Assembly (NCBI GenBank): GCA_021234535.1
Contig: CM037840.1
Coordinates: 5,528,835-5,592,834, forward strand
Reading direction: 5' to 3'
Length of the DNA: 64,000 nucleotides
DNA from: Stichopus chloronotus
Lineage: Eukaryota > Echinodermata > Holothuroidea > Aspidochirotida > Stichopodidae
The notes beneath the pieces were generated by a model. It was not told the DNA's origin. It was given only the letters and a program-made list of their open reading frames with translations, and searched no databases. Below are positions 27,301 through 37,318 of this stretch, piece after piece. How positions within the stretch are numbered: position 1 is the stretch's first letter; every line of letters begins with the position of its first letter. The position numbers and the translations under genes are program-made.

Positions 27301-30300
27301 ATCATGGAACGCCATGTCCACAGTACTGCAAAAATTGGAGGTGACGCGTCCGTTGTCCCCACCACGATCTGCGCCCATGACTTTACATATTAAATCTAAT
27401 TCGCCCTAGTTGTAGTAATTTGTTTGAAGAATTTGTGACCTGTTCATATTACTAAATATTTGTTATGTTTTGAGCATAGTTTAAGACATCATCTTGAACA
27501 CATCAATTGATTAGCAAATGAAGAACCTGCATATATATCGACAATTATGGGTAGACAGTGCGCATTTTCATGGAATGTATTAGTTACATATTTATAAACA
27601 CAACCAAGCCGTAAATATAAACACAATTCCAACGGATTTTCATTCAGGGCTTTTCAGTCTGCAACTTCTGAATCTTTTTTGTAGATGCTTATCACAGGAC
27701 CGTCAATGCCATTCGATGATGCTAGTGGTCCTGGAACAATGTTTACATAAAGACTACATCACTTTGAAAACAAATCACAGAACGAACTTCTAGATGGCAT
27801 TTTTCATTTTTTTCCTTTCTTTTTTTTTCTTGGCACAACTTGAACAGTTACTACAGATGATAAGTCATAGAGTACAGGAATTTATTATTTCCATAGCATT
27901 CTGATAAATGAAGGAAACACAACTGCACACTTTGGAAATGAGTCTCACAGTGTTGAGAATAGCTTCAGTTGATACGTTTTGGTCGGTAGACTACGAACAC
28001 GGCTATTGTACGGATTGTGCAGTAAATGTATGCAACTTGATCGACAACTAAATCATCTTTAAGTATCGTGGTTTCCTACCAGCAAAAGCACTAAATTACT
28101 TCAGATTCCCCATTGCTTTCTGTTTCATGACACATTGACACCCTTTTGCATTCAAAATTGTCTGTGTGCATGAATGTCTCTGACACACATTGCAAGAAAT
28201 TTCATTTCAATCATTTTAAGGTATGTCTTTTTTTTGTTTAAAGGTTTACCACGTGGCTTCAGCCCACTTTTTTGTGTTAGAGGTCAAAGAAATTGTAGGG
28301 TCAATATTGGACAAATTGTATAAAATTCGTTATCGGAAAGTCTCATAAACAAAGCTTTGACAAGGATCCTTTTTTGGATTCCTTGCCGCAGGCAAAATGA
28401 ATATATGCAGTCCTGATGTCGTGTGTGTGTGTGTATGGGTTTGTTTAGGGCTCCGAACTGAGACACACGCAGGAACTTCAAGCTCCCCGTTTCTGGATAT
28501 TTTAACATAATGCAAATTGGGGTATCAGATATGCGCCCTCAACTTTATACGTGAATCTAACTTTTTCCCCAATTACCTATTGTATGGATCTATACCTATA
28601 TATAGGGGTGTATGTGTAAAAAATTATACACACAATCCCGTTTCTGGCGTGAATCGGGGATACATGCAAAGCTAAATACCACTCACTGAGGACATCATCT
28701 GCGAAGTGGGGATATCCCCATTTACGTGAGGAAAAGTTCATGTCCCTGATCGGCGCCCTAAACGGGTACTGTGCCTGTGTGTGTGTGTGTGTGTGTGTGA
28801 TACGCTTCTTGTAAACACTACATCTCAAGAAGGGTAACCATGACTGATCTCATACTTGCTGTGTGGGTTGGTCATATTGAGTAGATAATCCCTATTGTTT
28901 TTGGTGGAGGTCAAAGGTCATTTGAGGTCACCAGAGGTCAAAATGTGAAAAACTTGAAAACACAATATCTCCATTAGTCTAACCTTGCTTGATGTCTCAC
29001 TTGATGTGTAGATTGTATATACTAAGTAGAAGACTTCTTTTGTTTGTGGTGGAGGTCAAAGGTCGTTTGAGGTCACGCGAGGTCAAACCTTGCTAACACA
29101 TTAACTCCAGAAGGGTAATGTTGAGTGATGTCATACTTGATGTGTGGGTTGGCCATACTGGGTAGGTGATTCCTATTGCTTTTGGTGGACGTCAAATGTC
29201 ACGGTCATTTCAGGTCACCAAAATATAGGTCATTTTGGGTTAAAGTCTTGTGGTGTATCAAGAAAAATAACTGCAGTTGATCTTTTACTTGTCATGTGGA
29301 TAATTCATGTTTGTTATAATATAACCAGGTAGCAAGGAATCACAAAGCCTTTTGGCTTTCTGGTTTATAGACGTGTTCCATCTTCTGGTATCGACAACAA
29401 GAAGCTTGTTCCTTTTAGCAGAGGTCATAGTTCAATTTGCACCACCAGCATCCAAATTTATCAGCTGGTTCCTGTCTTGTACCTCTTTTATTATACCACC
29501 ATTTTTTTTCGCGAAATTCAGTGGCAACATTTTTTATTACTCAAAACATACGAAATCAATAGCCTACAAAATTTTGATAGATCATTAAAATCTTATTGTG
29601 TAAAATGTCAAAATCTTGAAGATTTGGTAACGGTTAATAAAACGTGCTGCCACTTCAAACAACTGGATTTATTTGTTACCGTTCTGTTAACTGTGACTTA
29701 TGTATGAAATAGAACTTATAATATAAGTTTCAACTGGCGAAACATCTCAAAATATCCCCCCCCCCCCGAAAGACAAATGGAAGACCTTTCTTAAGTTTCA
29801 CACCTTACACTGTGGGGTAAGATACTGTGGTTACGTGAATAGCTTAACCATCGAAATGACCGCGTGTTTCATAGGTAAAACAGTCGTCGACTGTTTGGAG
29901 AAACTAACTGTAAGCCATTGACTGACTATTTTCCTTTTCATACATAGTGGCTAAACAGGAGTAAATTTTGAAAAAGATTTAATTTTAAACAGGCCTGAGA
30001 TATTCGGAAGCGTGGGCAGTGCACATGTTGGCTTTTCACTCTTAGTTATTACAACGACGTCAACAGCTAGCAGTTGTAATGCACATGTTTGTCCTATAGG
30101 TGTTTGCAGCATTAACTGATGAATTGGAATCTTGCTTTCTTTAAAACAGAATTTGTCATTAACTAACCCAAATAATGGTGGACTTTCACCAACATTTGGA
30201 AGGCCGTGAAAGGTATCTTCAACCTGTCTTAAGAAGCGTTACCATTCAAAGCACAAGATACTAATAATAGGGTTCTTTTATATCTGCAAATACTGAAGAA

Positions 30301-33300
30301 TATATATTTCTTCAAGGTTTACAGCAAGTCTCTGAAATTGCATGTGCACAGTGGAAATACTGCATCAAACCACATTTTTTTTTTTTTTTTTGAGATGAAC
30401 AGATCATCTTCGATGACATTGGTAAACACAAGTGTAGACCTTCTTAATATTTACTGTATAGATTTGTCAGTGTAAAATTGATGTGGAAACTCTTGTTGCC
30501 TGTGCATATTAAATGATTTAAAAATTTATCCATTCAAAATTAAAATTATGCAAGATTTGAACTTTGTCAATTCAACAGTTAAAGTTGACCGACACAATGA
30601 ATATTTTAAAGAGTGAACCTTGTGCTACTTCAGTGACAAACATTAAGTCTTTCTTTACAGATGATGAAATACACAGCTTTAAAGTTATACTGTCATCTTA
30701 TTGATTACCTTCCCCCATTTCATCTTTTTTATTTTCTAAGGAACTGTTGAGAAAGAGTGATAAAATAGTGATATCGGTCATTCAATCCTGGGAAAAACTC
30801 GCAAATACTTTTGGCCCATTAGAGTCAGCTGACCGGGCATTATCCTATGAACAATACACGTTCGATGTTAGAGCAAAATCAAAGCCTGATGAATACAATA
30901 AAATGTAGATCAGCAGTGTTTTGTTGTCTGCTATCTTACGACAAAATAATGGTAGTCTTTTTTATTGTTCAGTTGTTAACTGGTCTTTAATCGTGTTTAT
31001 CTTTTTATCTGGGTTTGTTCTCAATAAAAATGAGACTTTTATAAACTCAAATTTATTTCCTTTTCGTCTTTTGAATTCTCAAATGCCTTACATCACTTAT
31101 TATGTGAAAATACGATGTTTCGAAAAGTATTGATTCTAGGTGAAACTAAAACTGACTCCCAAATGACTGGATAAATAACGTAACTTTCATTACAAACGAA
31201 ACTAATTGAACTCTATAGTATAAACTTACACTGGCAAAGCCATCTTGTATTTAGGTAGAATATCCACCGACAGAGCTTTCAATGAGCAGCCTGCTTGAAC
31301 AGTCACCTGATGTTTCAGTTCATCAACCTACACAAAACGTAAAACAAGGCTCAAAACAAGGTTCAAACGTAACAAGGTTAGATCAAGATTCTGCCAGTCA
31401 TCAATCAACATCCTGCCAGCACAATGGGTTATTCAAGATGAAGTGTAGTCAACAAGAAAAAGTGTTCATTGAAGGTAACTCAGGGGATTCAAAACACTGA
31501 ATGAATATGACAACGACGTGACTGAATCAAACAACGTATGTAACATAGAAAAAGAAAAAGAGAAACGCAACTAAATTTTATTTCATTTAGTAGATTTCAT
31601 TTAGAAGATATAATCTGATTTGTCGTCTTTTTGTGATCCTTTCTATATAACCTAGTCTAAATGTTATCGTCTACCTGTTATTGATAACTATATTGTGTTA
31701 TCTGGTCCACAGGAAAAAGAAAAATAATTAGTCCCAGACTTCTATCGCTGCACTCGCTAGATAAGGTATTTACTACTAAGAAAAATGACAAAGTCATAAA
31801 TGATCCGAGACACTCTGCTTACTGCTATCTTAAGTTCTTAGCATCACATCGTCGTCTTCGCACTTTCAAAGATAATAACAGATAGTTCTTACCCATTGGC
31901 TGTAAAATTATTTAACTCATCTGTATCCGTATCTGTTTGTAATTAGGTATTATTGCTTTTATTTTTAGATTCTTATCTTTCTACTTTGATCTCCTTCTGC
32001 ACATAGGATGGCATATTTTGTTACAGTTTTATGTTTAATATTTGATTAATTTTTATTGTTTTGTGTTTCCTTTGAGCTTTTGGAGCGATCCAATTTTCTA
32101 TGTTAATTTTTATATTTGCATTGAATGTGATGGATGAGAAACATATCTGCACATCCATTTGGTTATGAATTGTTTCCACAATGTCATCCCCGACTCGACC
32201 TGTAATGGCAATTGACCTCGGCCAATAATATACATGACCTTTAGTGCTAAAAGATTAAGCAGTCAAGTTCTAGCTAAATCAAGATTCTGCAAACAGTTGA
32301 TTATTTGGCTCCATGGATGCAGCAGGTAATTGACAATAATGTGCTAATATTCACATTCTGGTTGCATTCAGACTGCTTGTATGATTTTAAACGAGTGTAA
32401 TGATAATGCTTCCAAAGAGAAGTAATCGACCAATTGCAATATTGCGATAATCAATACTACTTCACGGAAGACATAGACTTACATTAAGAACAGCTGTCAT
32501 CTTCTTCAGATGAATCATGTATTCATCTCCACAAGCTATATCATTCGGTGAATGACCAAAGCCTTGAACTTTAACCCTTTTGCCAGCTTCTTTAGCTTTT
32601 CTCACAATCTGTTTGTGGTAGGAGACACAACTTTGTTACAATGAACTTTTAATCGGTTCATTTTTTTTTTCAAACAGTTACAAGAAATATAAATTAAGTT
32701 TGAATGAAAGAAAATGGTAGTATTTCCTACAAAGCTATTTACTTCTGTTGACAGTAGTATTGCATTAAGCATGTAACACATGTACTGTCGCAAATAGTTC
32801 ATAAAATCCACACACTTCCAGTTACGCCTGAATAAAAAAAAAAATTATTATTTGCATCAGCAATTACTGTTTACTTGGAAACTGTTCTTCTGCTTCTAGA
32901 TGCCAGTGTACGGACTCATCAAATCGTTTGCTTACTGTTCTATTTATGTCAATAGAGTATACACTCTGTGTGGTTTCACACTTGAAATTCATAATAGTCA
33001 CCATGTCAGATGCATGGGTTACTTTTGGCATTCTGAACTTAATATGTTAGAAAATGACTCTGTTTCAACTGAATTTCTTCATAATTTGCATTTTTGTTTG
33101 GTTTGTTTTGCCTTTTTTTTTCCTTTGTATTTTCTAGTCTAAAATTGTTCAATTGCAGTTTTCTCTTTGTAATGGGCAGCTCACATTTCAGCATTTTTCT
33201 TTCTCGAGAGACTAATAATTGTTAACGCAATCAAAATAAAAATGAAAATAAATCATGCGACATTAGCAATAAACGTGATAGCGTTTATGACTAACCACCA

Positions 33301-33515
33301 TCTTAAAGTTAAATTAACGTATATTACAAATCTTTCATAACCTAGTTTGTCCATAAAGTACATACAAAAAAAAAATTAACACTGCAAAGAATTATTGGAT
33401 AAAGCTAACCTGTTGAATCTCAGCAACAGTGGTCGGCTCAAAGTATAGGCTCTGGTCTACAGGTATGAATGCCAGCCCAGTTACTAAATCTGTACCCTTC
33501 CATTATGGTTTAGGT
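12645..33515 (-). CDS. GULO: GULO-like gene 2, complete exon set with frameshifted first coding exon
   Basis: Ten coding exons can be spliced at GT-AG sites with consistent phases: 33515-33410, 32608-32483, 31327-31230, 25531-25441, 24621-24436, 24189-24002, 22446-22300, 18061-17900, 17211-17121 and 12797-12645. Together they give about 444 codons, close to the 440 of rat GULO. The first exons form the FAD-binding PCMH domain, with the flavin histidine in GFGHSPND. The later ones form the aldonolactone-oxidase domain with SAHFPVEVRF, the HWGK motif (HWAK in vertebrates) and KFCAIRQKMDPNGMFL near the C-terminus. One extra base in the first coding exon causes a stop at codon 22, so as read this copy cannot make the FAD domain from its normal ATG. 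It is either a recent pseudogene or a one-base assembly error, since all nine later exons are open. A possible poly-A signal (ATTAAA) lies at 12563-12568. Confidence 0.85.
12798..14037. other. intron 9 of gene 2, left part
   Basis: No gene or clear repeat recognised. Confidence 0.4.
14038..14304. mobile_element. TTAA-flanked MITE, copy A
   Basis: A 267-bp element with ends AGAAGCTCATTGAGTTG and, reverse-complemented, AGGGGCTCATTGAGTTAC. The right flank is TTAA and the left flank is a decayed TCAA, consistent with a TTAA target duplication as used by piggyBac-type transposases. It aligns along its length with 50982-51347, including CACATGCACACA and GGAACATTAATG. No coding capacity. Confidence 0.7.
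14305..17120. other. intron 9 of gene 2, right part
   Basis: Segments at 14500-14650 resemble dispersed repeats near 45650 and 50520 (AAGTCAA.TAATCCTT, GCTCGCTCAGAACAATGCTTTGA). ORFs at 14949-15191 (minus) and 15280-15492 (plus) are compact but unrecognised. Around 15880-15990 the plus strand has a LINE-like phrase (RRLAKVVFNRDSSHSLPKHN) that may be an old retroelement piece. Confidence 0.35.
17121..17211 (-). CDS. GULO: GULO-like gene 2, ninth coding exon (HWGK)
   Basis: 91 bp, donor GTAAGT. Encodes RPYG, KYWKLFEDIVKKAGGRPHWG and K. HWGK corresponds to the HWxK motif shared by aldonolactone oxidases and close to the flavin. Confidence 0.9.
17212..17899. other. intron 8 of gene 2
   Basis: Contains a short ATT repeat (about 17452-17468) and no gene. 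Confidence 0.6.
17900..18061 (-). CDS. GULO: GULO-like gene 2, eighth coding exon
   Basis: 162 bp, phase 2 in and out. Encodes VSAHFPVEVRFVKGDNGMIS and PCHGRDSCFINIIHYR, a highly conserved substrate-domain block (AHFPVEVRF, GR.SC.IN.I.YR). Confidence 0.92.
18829..20745 (+). pseudogene. CR1/L2-like LINE fragment (reverse transcriptase), interrupted
   Basis: The plus strand encodes part of a non-LTR retrotransposon ORF2 in broken frames. It begins FNDYFLNIRP, then KPSAAGFDGISSNVIKHVAH, NVNNYRLISVLSCFCKILGK (usual form: NYRPISVL), later INDMHQAN...ISYAYDIN, where the catalytic YADD has become YAYD, and KLSLNKKKTNFIIF. The C-terminal phrase SSFNSFKKAPKSYTFSNYQ (about 20500-20560) and an AT-rich tail follow. 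Roughly 19921-20440 does not fit the LINE and may be inserted DNA. It lies in intron 7 of gene 2 in sense-opposed orientation. Frameshifts, stops and the lost active-site residue make it inactive. Confidence 0.7.
20746..22299. other. intron 7 of gene 2 with (TA)n microsatellite
   Basis: Apart from the TA tract listed separately, no gene is seen. Confidence 0.5.
21317..21383. repeat. (TA)n microsatellite
   Basis: About 67 bp of uninterrupted TA repeat. The 125-codon ORF that crosses it owes its length to the repeat. Confidence 0.95.
22300..22446 (-). CDS. GULO: GULO-like gene 2, seventh coding exon
   Basis: 147 bp, acceptor TTTCTTTCTAG, donor GTGAGT. Encodes YLFPGLQPLINKMFSLLSNT and VDTSYNLFTFNCYCNQ...EWAIPL, matching the VDVSHKVFNFDC...WAIP region of vertebrate GULO. 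Confidence 0.9.
22447..24001. other. intron 6 of gene 2
   Basis: Rich in ACATCAC/ACATACA words between 22950 and 23400. Two minus-strand ORFs of about 75 codons (23119-23346, 23365-23589) show no family resemblance. Confidence 0.4.
24002..24189 (-). CDS. GULO: GULO-like gene 2, sixth coding exon
   Basis: 188 bp, phase 0 in and phase 2 out. Encodes ILSQLDTFVDDYDHGKFFWY, PHTE, a lysine-rich bend and HWFWDGMIGYQFHQFSMWIG, corresponding to the start of the aldonolactone-oxidase domain. The donor was placed at GG|GTTGGT because only phase 2 lets the next exon continue in frame. Confidence 0.87.
24436..24621 (-). CDS. GULO: GULO-like gene 2, fifth coding exon
   Basis: 62 codons, phase 0 to phase 0. 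Encodes VVSLKLLTADGNILSCSEDG and IFRAAVCSIGCLGIIVEITL, matching the vertebrate TLLTADG...LGCLGVI...TLQC block. The donor, GTTTAC, is weaker than that of gene 3 (GTATGT). Confidence 0.9.
24622..25440. other. intron 4-5 spacer of gene 2
   Basis: Ordinary AT-rich intron; nothing recognised. Confidence 0.5.
25441..25531 (-). CDS. GULO: GULO-like gene 2, fourth coding exon
   Basis: 91 bp completing a split valine codon, then CPSVGEPTIAGAISCGTHAS and GKRFGVLGSY. The (S/C)GTH segment matches VIGSGTHNTG of vertebrate GULO, part of the FAD pyrophosphate-binding fold. The donor is GTCAGT where gene 3 has GTAAGT. Confidence 0.87.
25532..28811. other. large intron of gene 2, distal part
   Basis: No gene seen. 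Short GT/TG repeats occur at about 28418-28434 and 28771-28799. Confidence 0.45.
28812..29240. repeat. three-unit tandem repeat with AGGTCA motifs
   Basis: Three units of about 145 bp (starting near 28812, 28956 and 29097) share GTGTGGGTTGG.CATA.TG, CCTATTG.TTTTGGTGGA and clusters of AGGTCA. Units 1 and 2 contain AGGTCAAAGGTCA or AGGTCAAAGGTCG (28908-28920, 29053-29065), followed by TTTGAGGTCAC; unit 3 is eroded. Direct AGGTCA repeats with one spacer base are the DR1 site of nuclear receptors; function here is unproven. Confidence 0.65.
29241..31229. other. large intron of gene 2, proximal part
   Basis: Contains a poly-C tract (about 29754-29767) and a poly-T tract (about 30378-30392). No gene recognised. 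Confidence 0.45.
31230..31327 (-). CDS. GULO: GULO-like gene 2, third coding exon
   Basis: 98 bp ending in phase 2 before GTAAGT. Encodes VDELKHQVTVQAGCSLKALS through KYKMALPV. It is preceded in transcription order by the acceptor GTTTTGTGTAG. Confidence 0.87.
31328..32482. other. intron of gene 2 with possible LINE 3' end
   Basis: About 31710-32150 has no counterpart in the homologous gene 1 intron. On the plus strand, LASHRRLRTFKDNNR followed by a frame break and a phrase like FLP..VKLFN resembles the C-terminus of many LINE ORF2 proteins. The rest aligns with gene 1 intron DNA. Confidence 0.35.
32483..32608 (-). CDS. GULO: GULO-like gene 2, second coding exon (FAD histidine)
   Basis: 42 codons, phase 0 on both sides, donor GTAAGT. 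Encodes KRVKVQGFGHSPNDIACGDE, closely matching the vertebrate segment around the covalent FAD histidine. Confidence 0.88.
32840..33240 (+). repeat. possible LINE 3' end
   Basis: A plus-strand ORF (32900-33142) ends in a T-rich segment, then CGAGAGACTAATAATTGTTAACG and an A-rich tail, similar in layout to the LINE tail at 20700-20740. It lies between the first two coding exons of gene 2 and is missing from the same intron of gene 1. The call is tentative. Confidence 0.3.
33410..33515 (-). CDS. GULO: GULO-like gene 2, first coding exon, frameshifted
   Basis: Starts at ATG 33503 with MEGYRFSNWAGIHTCRPE, then one extra base relative to gene 1 (94 versus 93 coding bases) gives a TGA at 33438-33440, codon 22. 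Downstream of the insertion the homologous reading continues in another frame to the same donor position (GTTAGC). In the ATG frame there is also a stop (TAA) shortly upstream, so no longer N-terminus rescues it. Confidence 0.8.
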
Positions 33516-34367
33516 CTACGAATATGAAACATTTAAAAACTGAAGCGGTTAAAAACTTTAATTGGAGGATCCTGTGAAGCGCCACCAATTGTACTAAAGT
33601 ACATTAATATGATTAAACATTCCATATAAACTAATGCTGTTATAGTAAAATGTTGTAAATTTAGAATATACACACACAATTCAATTGGGAAATTTGGGAC
33701 TAAGATGTGGAGGGTTATGTTATCATCGTTTATTATTTTTCTATAGATATGACTGCAGGCTTGATTTTAAATATGCACTGAGGTGTGTGTTTCACACAAA
33801 AGACGCTCGTTTACATCAGGCCTTATATTCTAGGCTTGACAGTTTATCTAATGGGCAGTAATAATTTTCATACATCCAATATGCTTATAACTTAAGTGAT
33901 TTTCACTCAAGGAATTAACATCTAAATTGTAAATAATGCAACATATTAAAGCAGTCTATCTTTAGCTTATGCCGATTTTTCAACCCGTTAAGTTCATACA
34001 TCAGAAGATCAGACATTTCTCTCTATGTGGGAGGGGTTAGCTTTGGTTAGTTAGACCCCACTGCAATAATTATACACTACAATCAATACCGGGAGCACTC
34101 ACTAGTAACTTAGTGGCCTTACAGGAGTATCACATATTCTCATAGTTTTCACATATCATTTGTAATACTTTAATTTATACTGATAAGGCATGTGATAGAG
34201 AGATTTTCAATAAGAATAAGTTACCAGTGTGTAATAAAATATTTAAGCTACAAAAAATACTGCTCAGAACTAAGTTCATTGCAGCTATCATGATAAAACC
34301 TACAGAAGGCCTCATTGCTTGAGTGGCCTCTGTAAATTTACACACACCTCGTAAATTCTGCTGGTAA
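33516..34367. other. DNA upstream of gene 2 first coding exon
   Basis: No gene seen; probably an intron from a non-coding first exon, as in gene 1. Confidence 0.4.
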
Positions 34368-34856
34368 CTGATCCACTCCTCAGGTTAATTGTCACGTGTT
34401 GTGCTAGAGAGAACCTCTACCCTGGACACTCAAATGGCAGGAGACCGTTGATAAGACCAAGTTACGGAAGGGATTGTAACTAGCAATATGCGACTCGCTT
34501 GCGGCAAAGGCATATACCACCAGTAAGATGTGACAATTGCTGAACACTGTATTAACGTAAAGTGGAGCAGGAAGAACAGCGCCCCTATATTTGAATGCCA
34601 AAATATAGCACATAGTACAGGTAGACGATAGACGTTTACCTAAGCCATTGTTTGTGTGCGATGCCATTGATAACAGTTGCAGAACTAAAGTGCGCAGAAA
34701 GCGCATATCACCATGTATCACAGACTGTCAATCCTGCTGGAATGTAAATTATCAGAACAAATGATTTGCTTGCTAAAAGACTACCGTCTTTAAAACAAAA
34801 GATTGTATGCACAATACATTGTATTACATACATATTCGAGCATCTTTCCTTGTGGA
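34368..34856 (-). promoter_or_regulatory. conserved upstream block of gene 2, candidate promoter or first exon
   Basis: Counterpart of 9238-9670. It shares AGGTTAATTGTCACGT, GGACACTCAAATG, AGTAAGATGTGAC, CAGCGCCCC-like and GCTTGCTAAAAG landmarks in the same order. It lies about 0.9 kb upstream of the first coding exon against 2.8 kb in gene 1. A CACGTG palindrome at 34393-34398 is present only in this copy. Confidence 0.4.
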
Positions 34857-36131
34857 GCTACTTTTACAGATAACAGAGTCAGAGTCGTAACTGATTTTTT
34901 TAAATAATCCATTGATATATGAATTAATATTGTTAACATATTAGTGGAAAGTCTTGTGCTTCTAGTAAGATTTTAATTGATTTTAGGCTACACATTCTAC
35001 TTTTTTGTGTAAATGTCTCTGGGGAATGTTTCAACAACTACAAATCCAAAGGTGAATCAAATACCACAAAAAGAGGGTTTCCTTGTGATGCGTAAGGAAT
35101 CCAATGAAACAACATGCATGACAAACATACATTGTGTCAAAAGTCCAGGTTAAACAAATCCGGAAAGCATAATGTAACGTGGGGAGCGATCTTTAGTGGG
35201 CGTGGCAAGGGTTCGAACAGGCCTAGCAATGAAGATAACTTCGTCAGAAGCAACACACATCAAAGAAAGTCAGGATGTTCCGTGTTCTGAATAATTTATT
35301 ACGCCACTCGGTACGACGACCAGGCTAATACTTCCCAGACATAAACTCCTACAAATGCAATGTACATAACGAAATAAACATCAGCAAAAGAACGATCAAA
35401 GCAGCCTTTCTTACATCAGAATCACCATTACTTAAGAAATGTAATTATATTTTTATTTTATACATTCTTCTCCCAGTGTCTGCATTATTTATCGTCTCGA
35501 CGTATCAATTAGAGAATGTACAGTATTTCAGTAATATTGTATTTATATACATTTGTTTCTTTATTTGGTATATTGCTCTCTTCTTAAATAAATATAGAAC
35601 TACATGAATTATTTTATGAATTTGATAGGCCCACATGTAATTTGTAAATTATTTTTTATTTCTGTTTTCAATTGCAAAGTCTTATTTCATGCGTACAGAA
35701 TTCCTTACATGATTCAGCGTAAGGAATTGAGTTGTCGCGTGGCTATTTTCACCCAATACGTGCCTGATCATGAGGACTTTTTATCATCAGTTCGAAATCA
35801 ATGGTCCTCATCAAATGGGACGAATCATTTTGTCTCATTTGGTGGTAAGTCAACACACACTATACTGCACCCCGGTCATCGACGTCAAATCAGACCTACG
35901 GCATCTTCCATCGTTTGCTTCTGCAACTCTTCAGCATGAGTGACATTGGATGGCCCTTTAAAGGCTTCACTCACCTTTCATGTATTGCCATTGCATAATT
36001 CCCATGTCTAGCTACTGTCATTTACTCTGTGGTACTCGTGACCAAATTTACAAACTGCTTGATACTGCTAGCACTACTTCCCTACCATGACGCTATGATG
36101 GCCTAAGTACCAGAAGTATTTACTGAGGTAG
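34857..36131. other. intergenic DNA left of the LTR retrotransposon
   Basis: No gene recognised. A 111-codon ORF at 35604-35939 has no family features. About 35750-35780 resembles about 10960-10985 upstream of gene 1. Confidence 0.4.
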
Positions 36132-37253
36132 TGTAACTGGTGGTGTAAATTGTTCCTCTGTGTCTCGCTATCCCTTTAAGAGGACAAAGTATCAAATTGT
36201 CTTACTGTTGTTTTTCTACATCGGCTGGGAATGACGAAGCTCTGAGACTTTTTGTTGTGAGATATATAGTAAACACGCCCGAGTTCTTCCCCTCGTTATC
36301 GGAGCTTATCTCCGGTGCGGTGTCCTTGGAAGGGGTGTTTTCTGGGTAATTGGAGGAAAAGTAATAAGGAACTAAATAAAAGATCCAAAGTAGGAGAAAT
36401 AAAGTGGTTTCCGGGGGTTAAAGAAAAAGTAAAGTTTTAGGTTCCTGATAGAGAGCTGTTTCTCCTCTCTGACGGGCAGTTCTAAGATCGCCAGAGAACA
36501 AGCAAGACTAGAGTCCGTGAAATTTGTGTGATTGCATTGCAGCCAGACGCAGTTAATTTGTAAGTGTGAGTTTTGATATACTTTTTTTAACGTGAATGAT
36601 TTAAGTCGTAGTTGATATTTCACTAAAGGCTGAGACGAGATTTATAATTTACAGAGTATGTCCCGGCGTTATACCAAATTGTGTTATTTCTGGTGATAAC
36701 TTATCGCTACCCTTGCTAAGGTTATTCGGTCGTTCATGGAGGGCCCAGCTTATGAAGTAATTCATCTTAAATTTGATCTAGAGTCTGTCTCCAAGAAGAT
36801 TACGACAATGCAGACTCCTAAAATATTTGTTCCCGACCAATACTGATTTTGTAAATGTTACTGCTTTGGCTCTGTGAGTGAGGCGGGCTTCCGTAGTTGA
36901 ACTTAGGCCGAGTAAGAACGCTTCGTTGTTGCGCTGCGTTACGACGCTGCGTAAGTGCGCTACGTAGGTGCGCCCCGTAAGTGCGCTGCGTAACTGCGCT
37001 GCGTAACCCTGTGCTGCGTAATTCTACGCTGTGTATAACTAGCAGATTGCTGCGGTAAGCTTTAGTGTAACCTTAAGATGATTGCGTAATTGTCCAGAGG
37101 TTGAACGGAAGAGACAGAATATACCTTTTTTCCAACTTTACCGATCATCTCTAGTGTCATTTCTTTTGAGTTTCTTGGCCCCCCCCCCCGCCCCACGAAA
37201 CCTAAGGTTCGCTATTGCAGCCTTCACTAAGCTGTTAGAGACGTGACGTTACA
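36132..37253 (+). repeat. 5' LTR
   Basis: 1122 bp, starts TGTAACTGG and ends GACGTTACA, the inverted TG...CA ends typical of LTRs. A TATA-like ATATATAGT (36262-36269) and AATAAA (36375-36380) fit a U3-R arrangement. About 36930-37025 is a run of short units around GTAAGTGCGCTGC. A poly-C tract at about 37180 is absent from the 3' LTR. Confidence 0.95.
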
Positions 37254-37254
37254 C

Positions 37255-37272
37255 TGGTGGCAGCGAATGGGA
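37255..37272 (+). other. primer-binding site
   Basis: TGGTGGCAGCGAATGGG follows the 5' LTR after a one-base spacer. TGG pairs with the CCA end of a tRNA; I could not assign which tRNA. Confidence 0.65.
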
Positions 37273-37318
37273 TTTGATCCTGTGCTAACAGCTGAGGTGC
37301 TGCTTCTAAGAAACTAAT

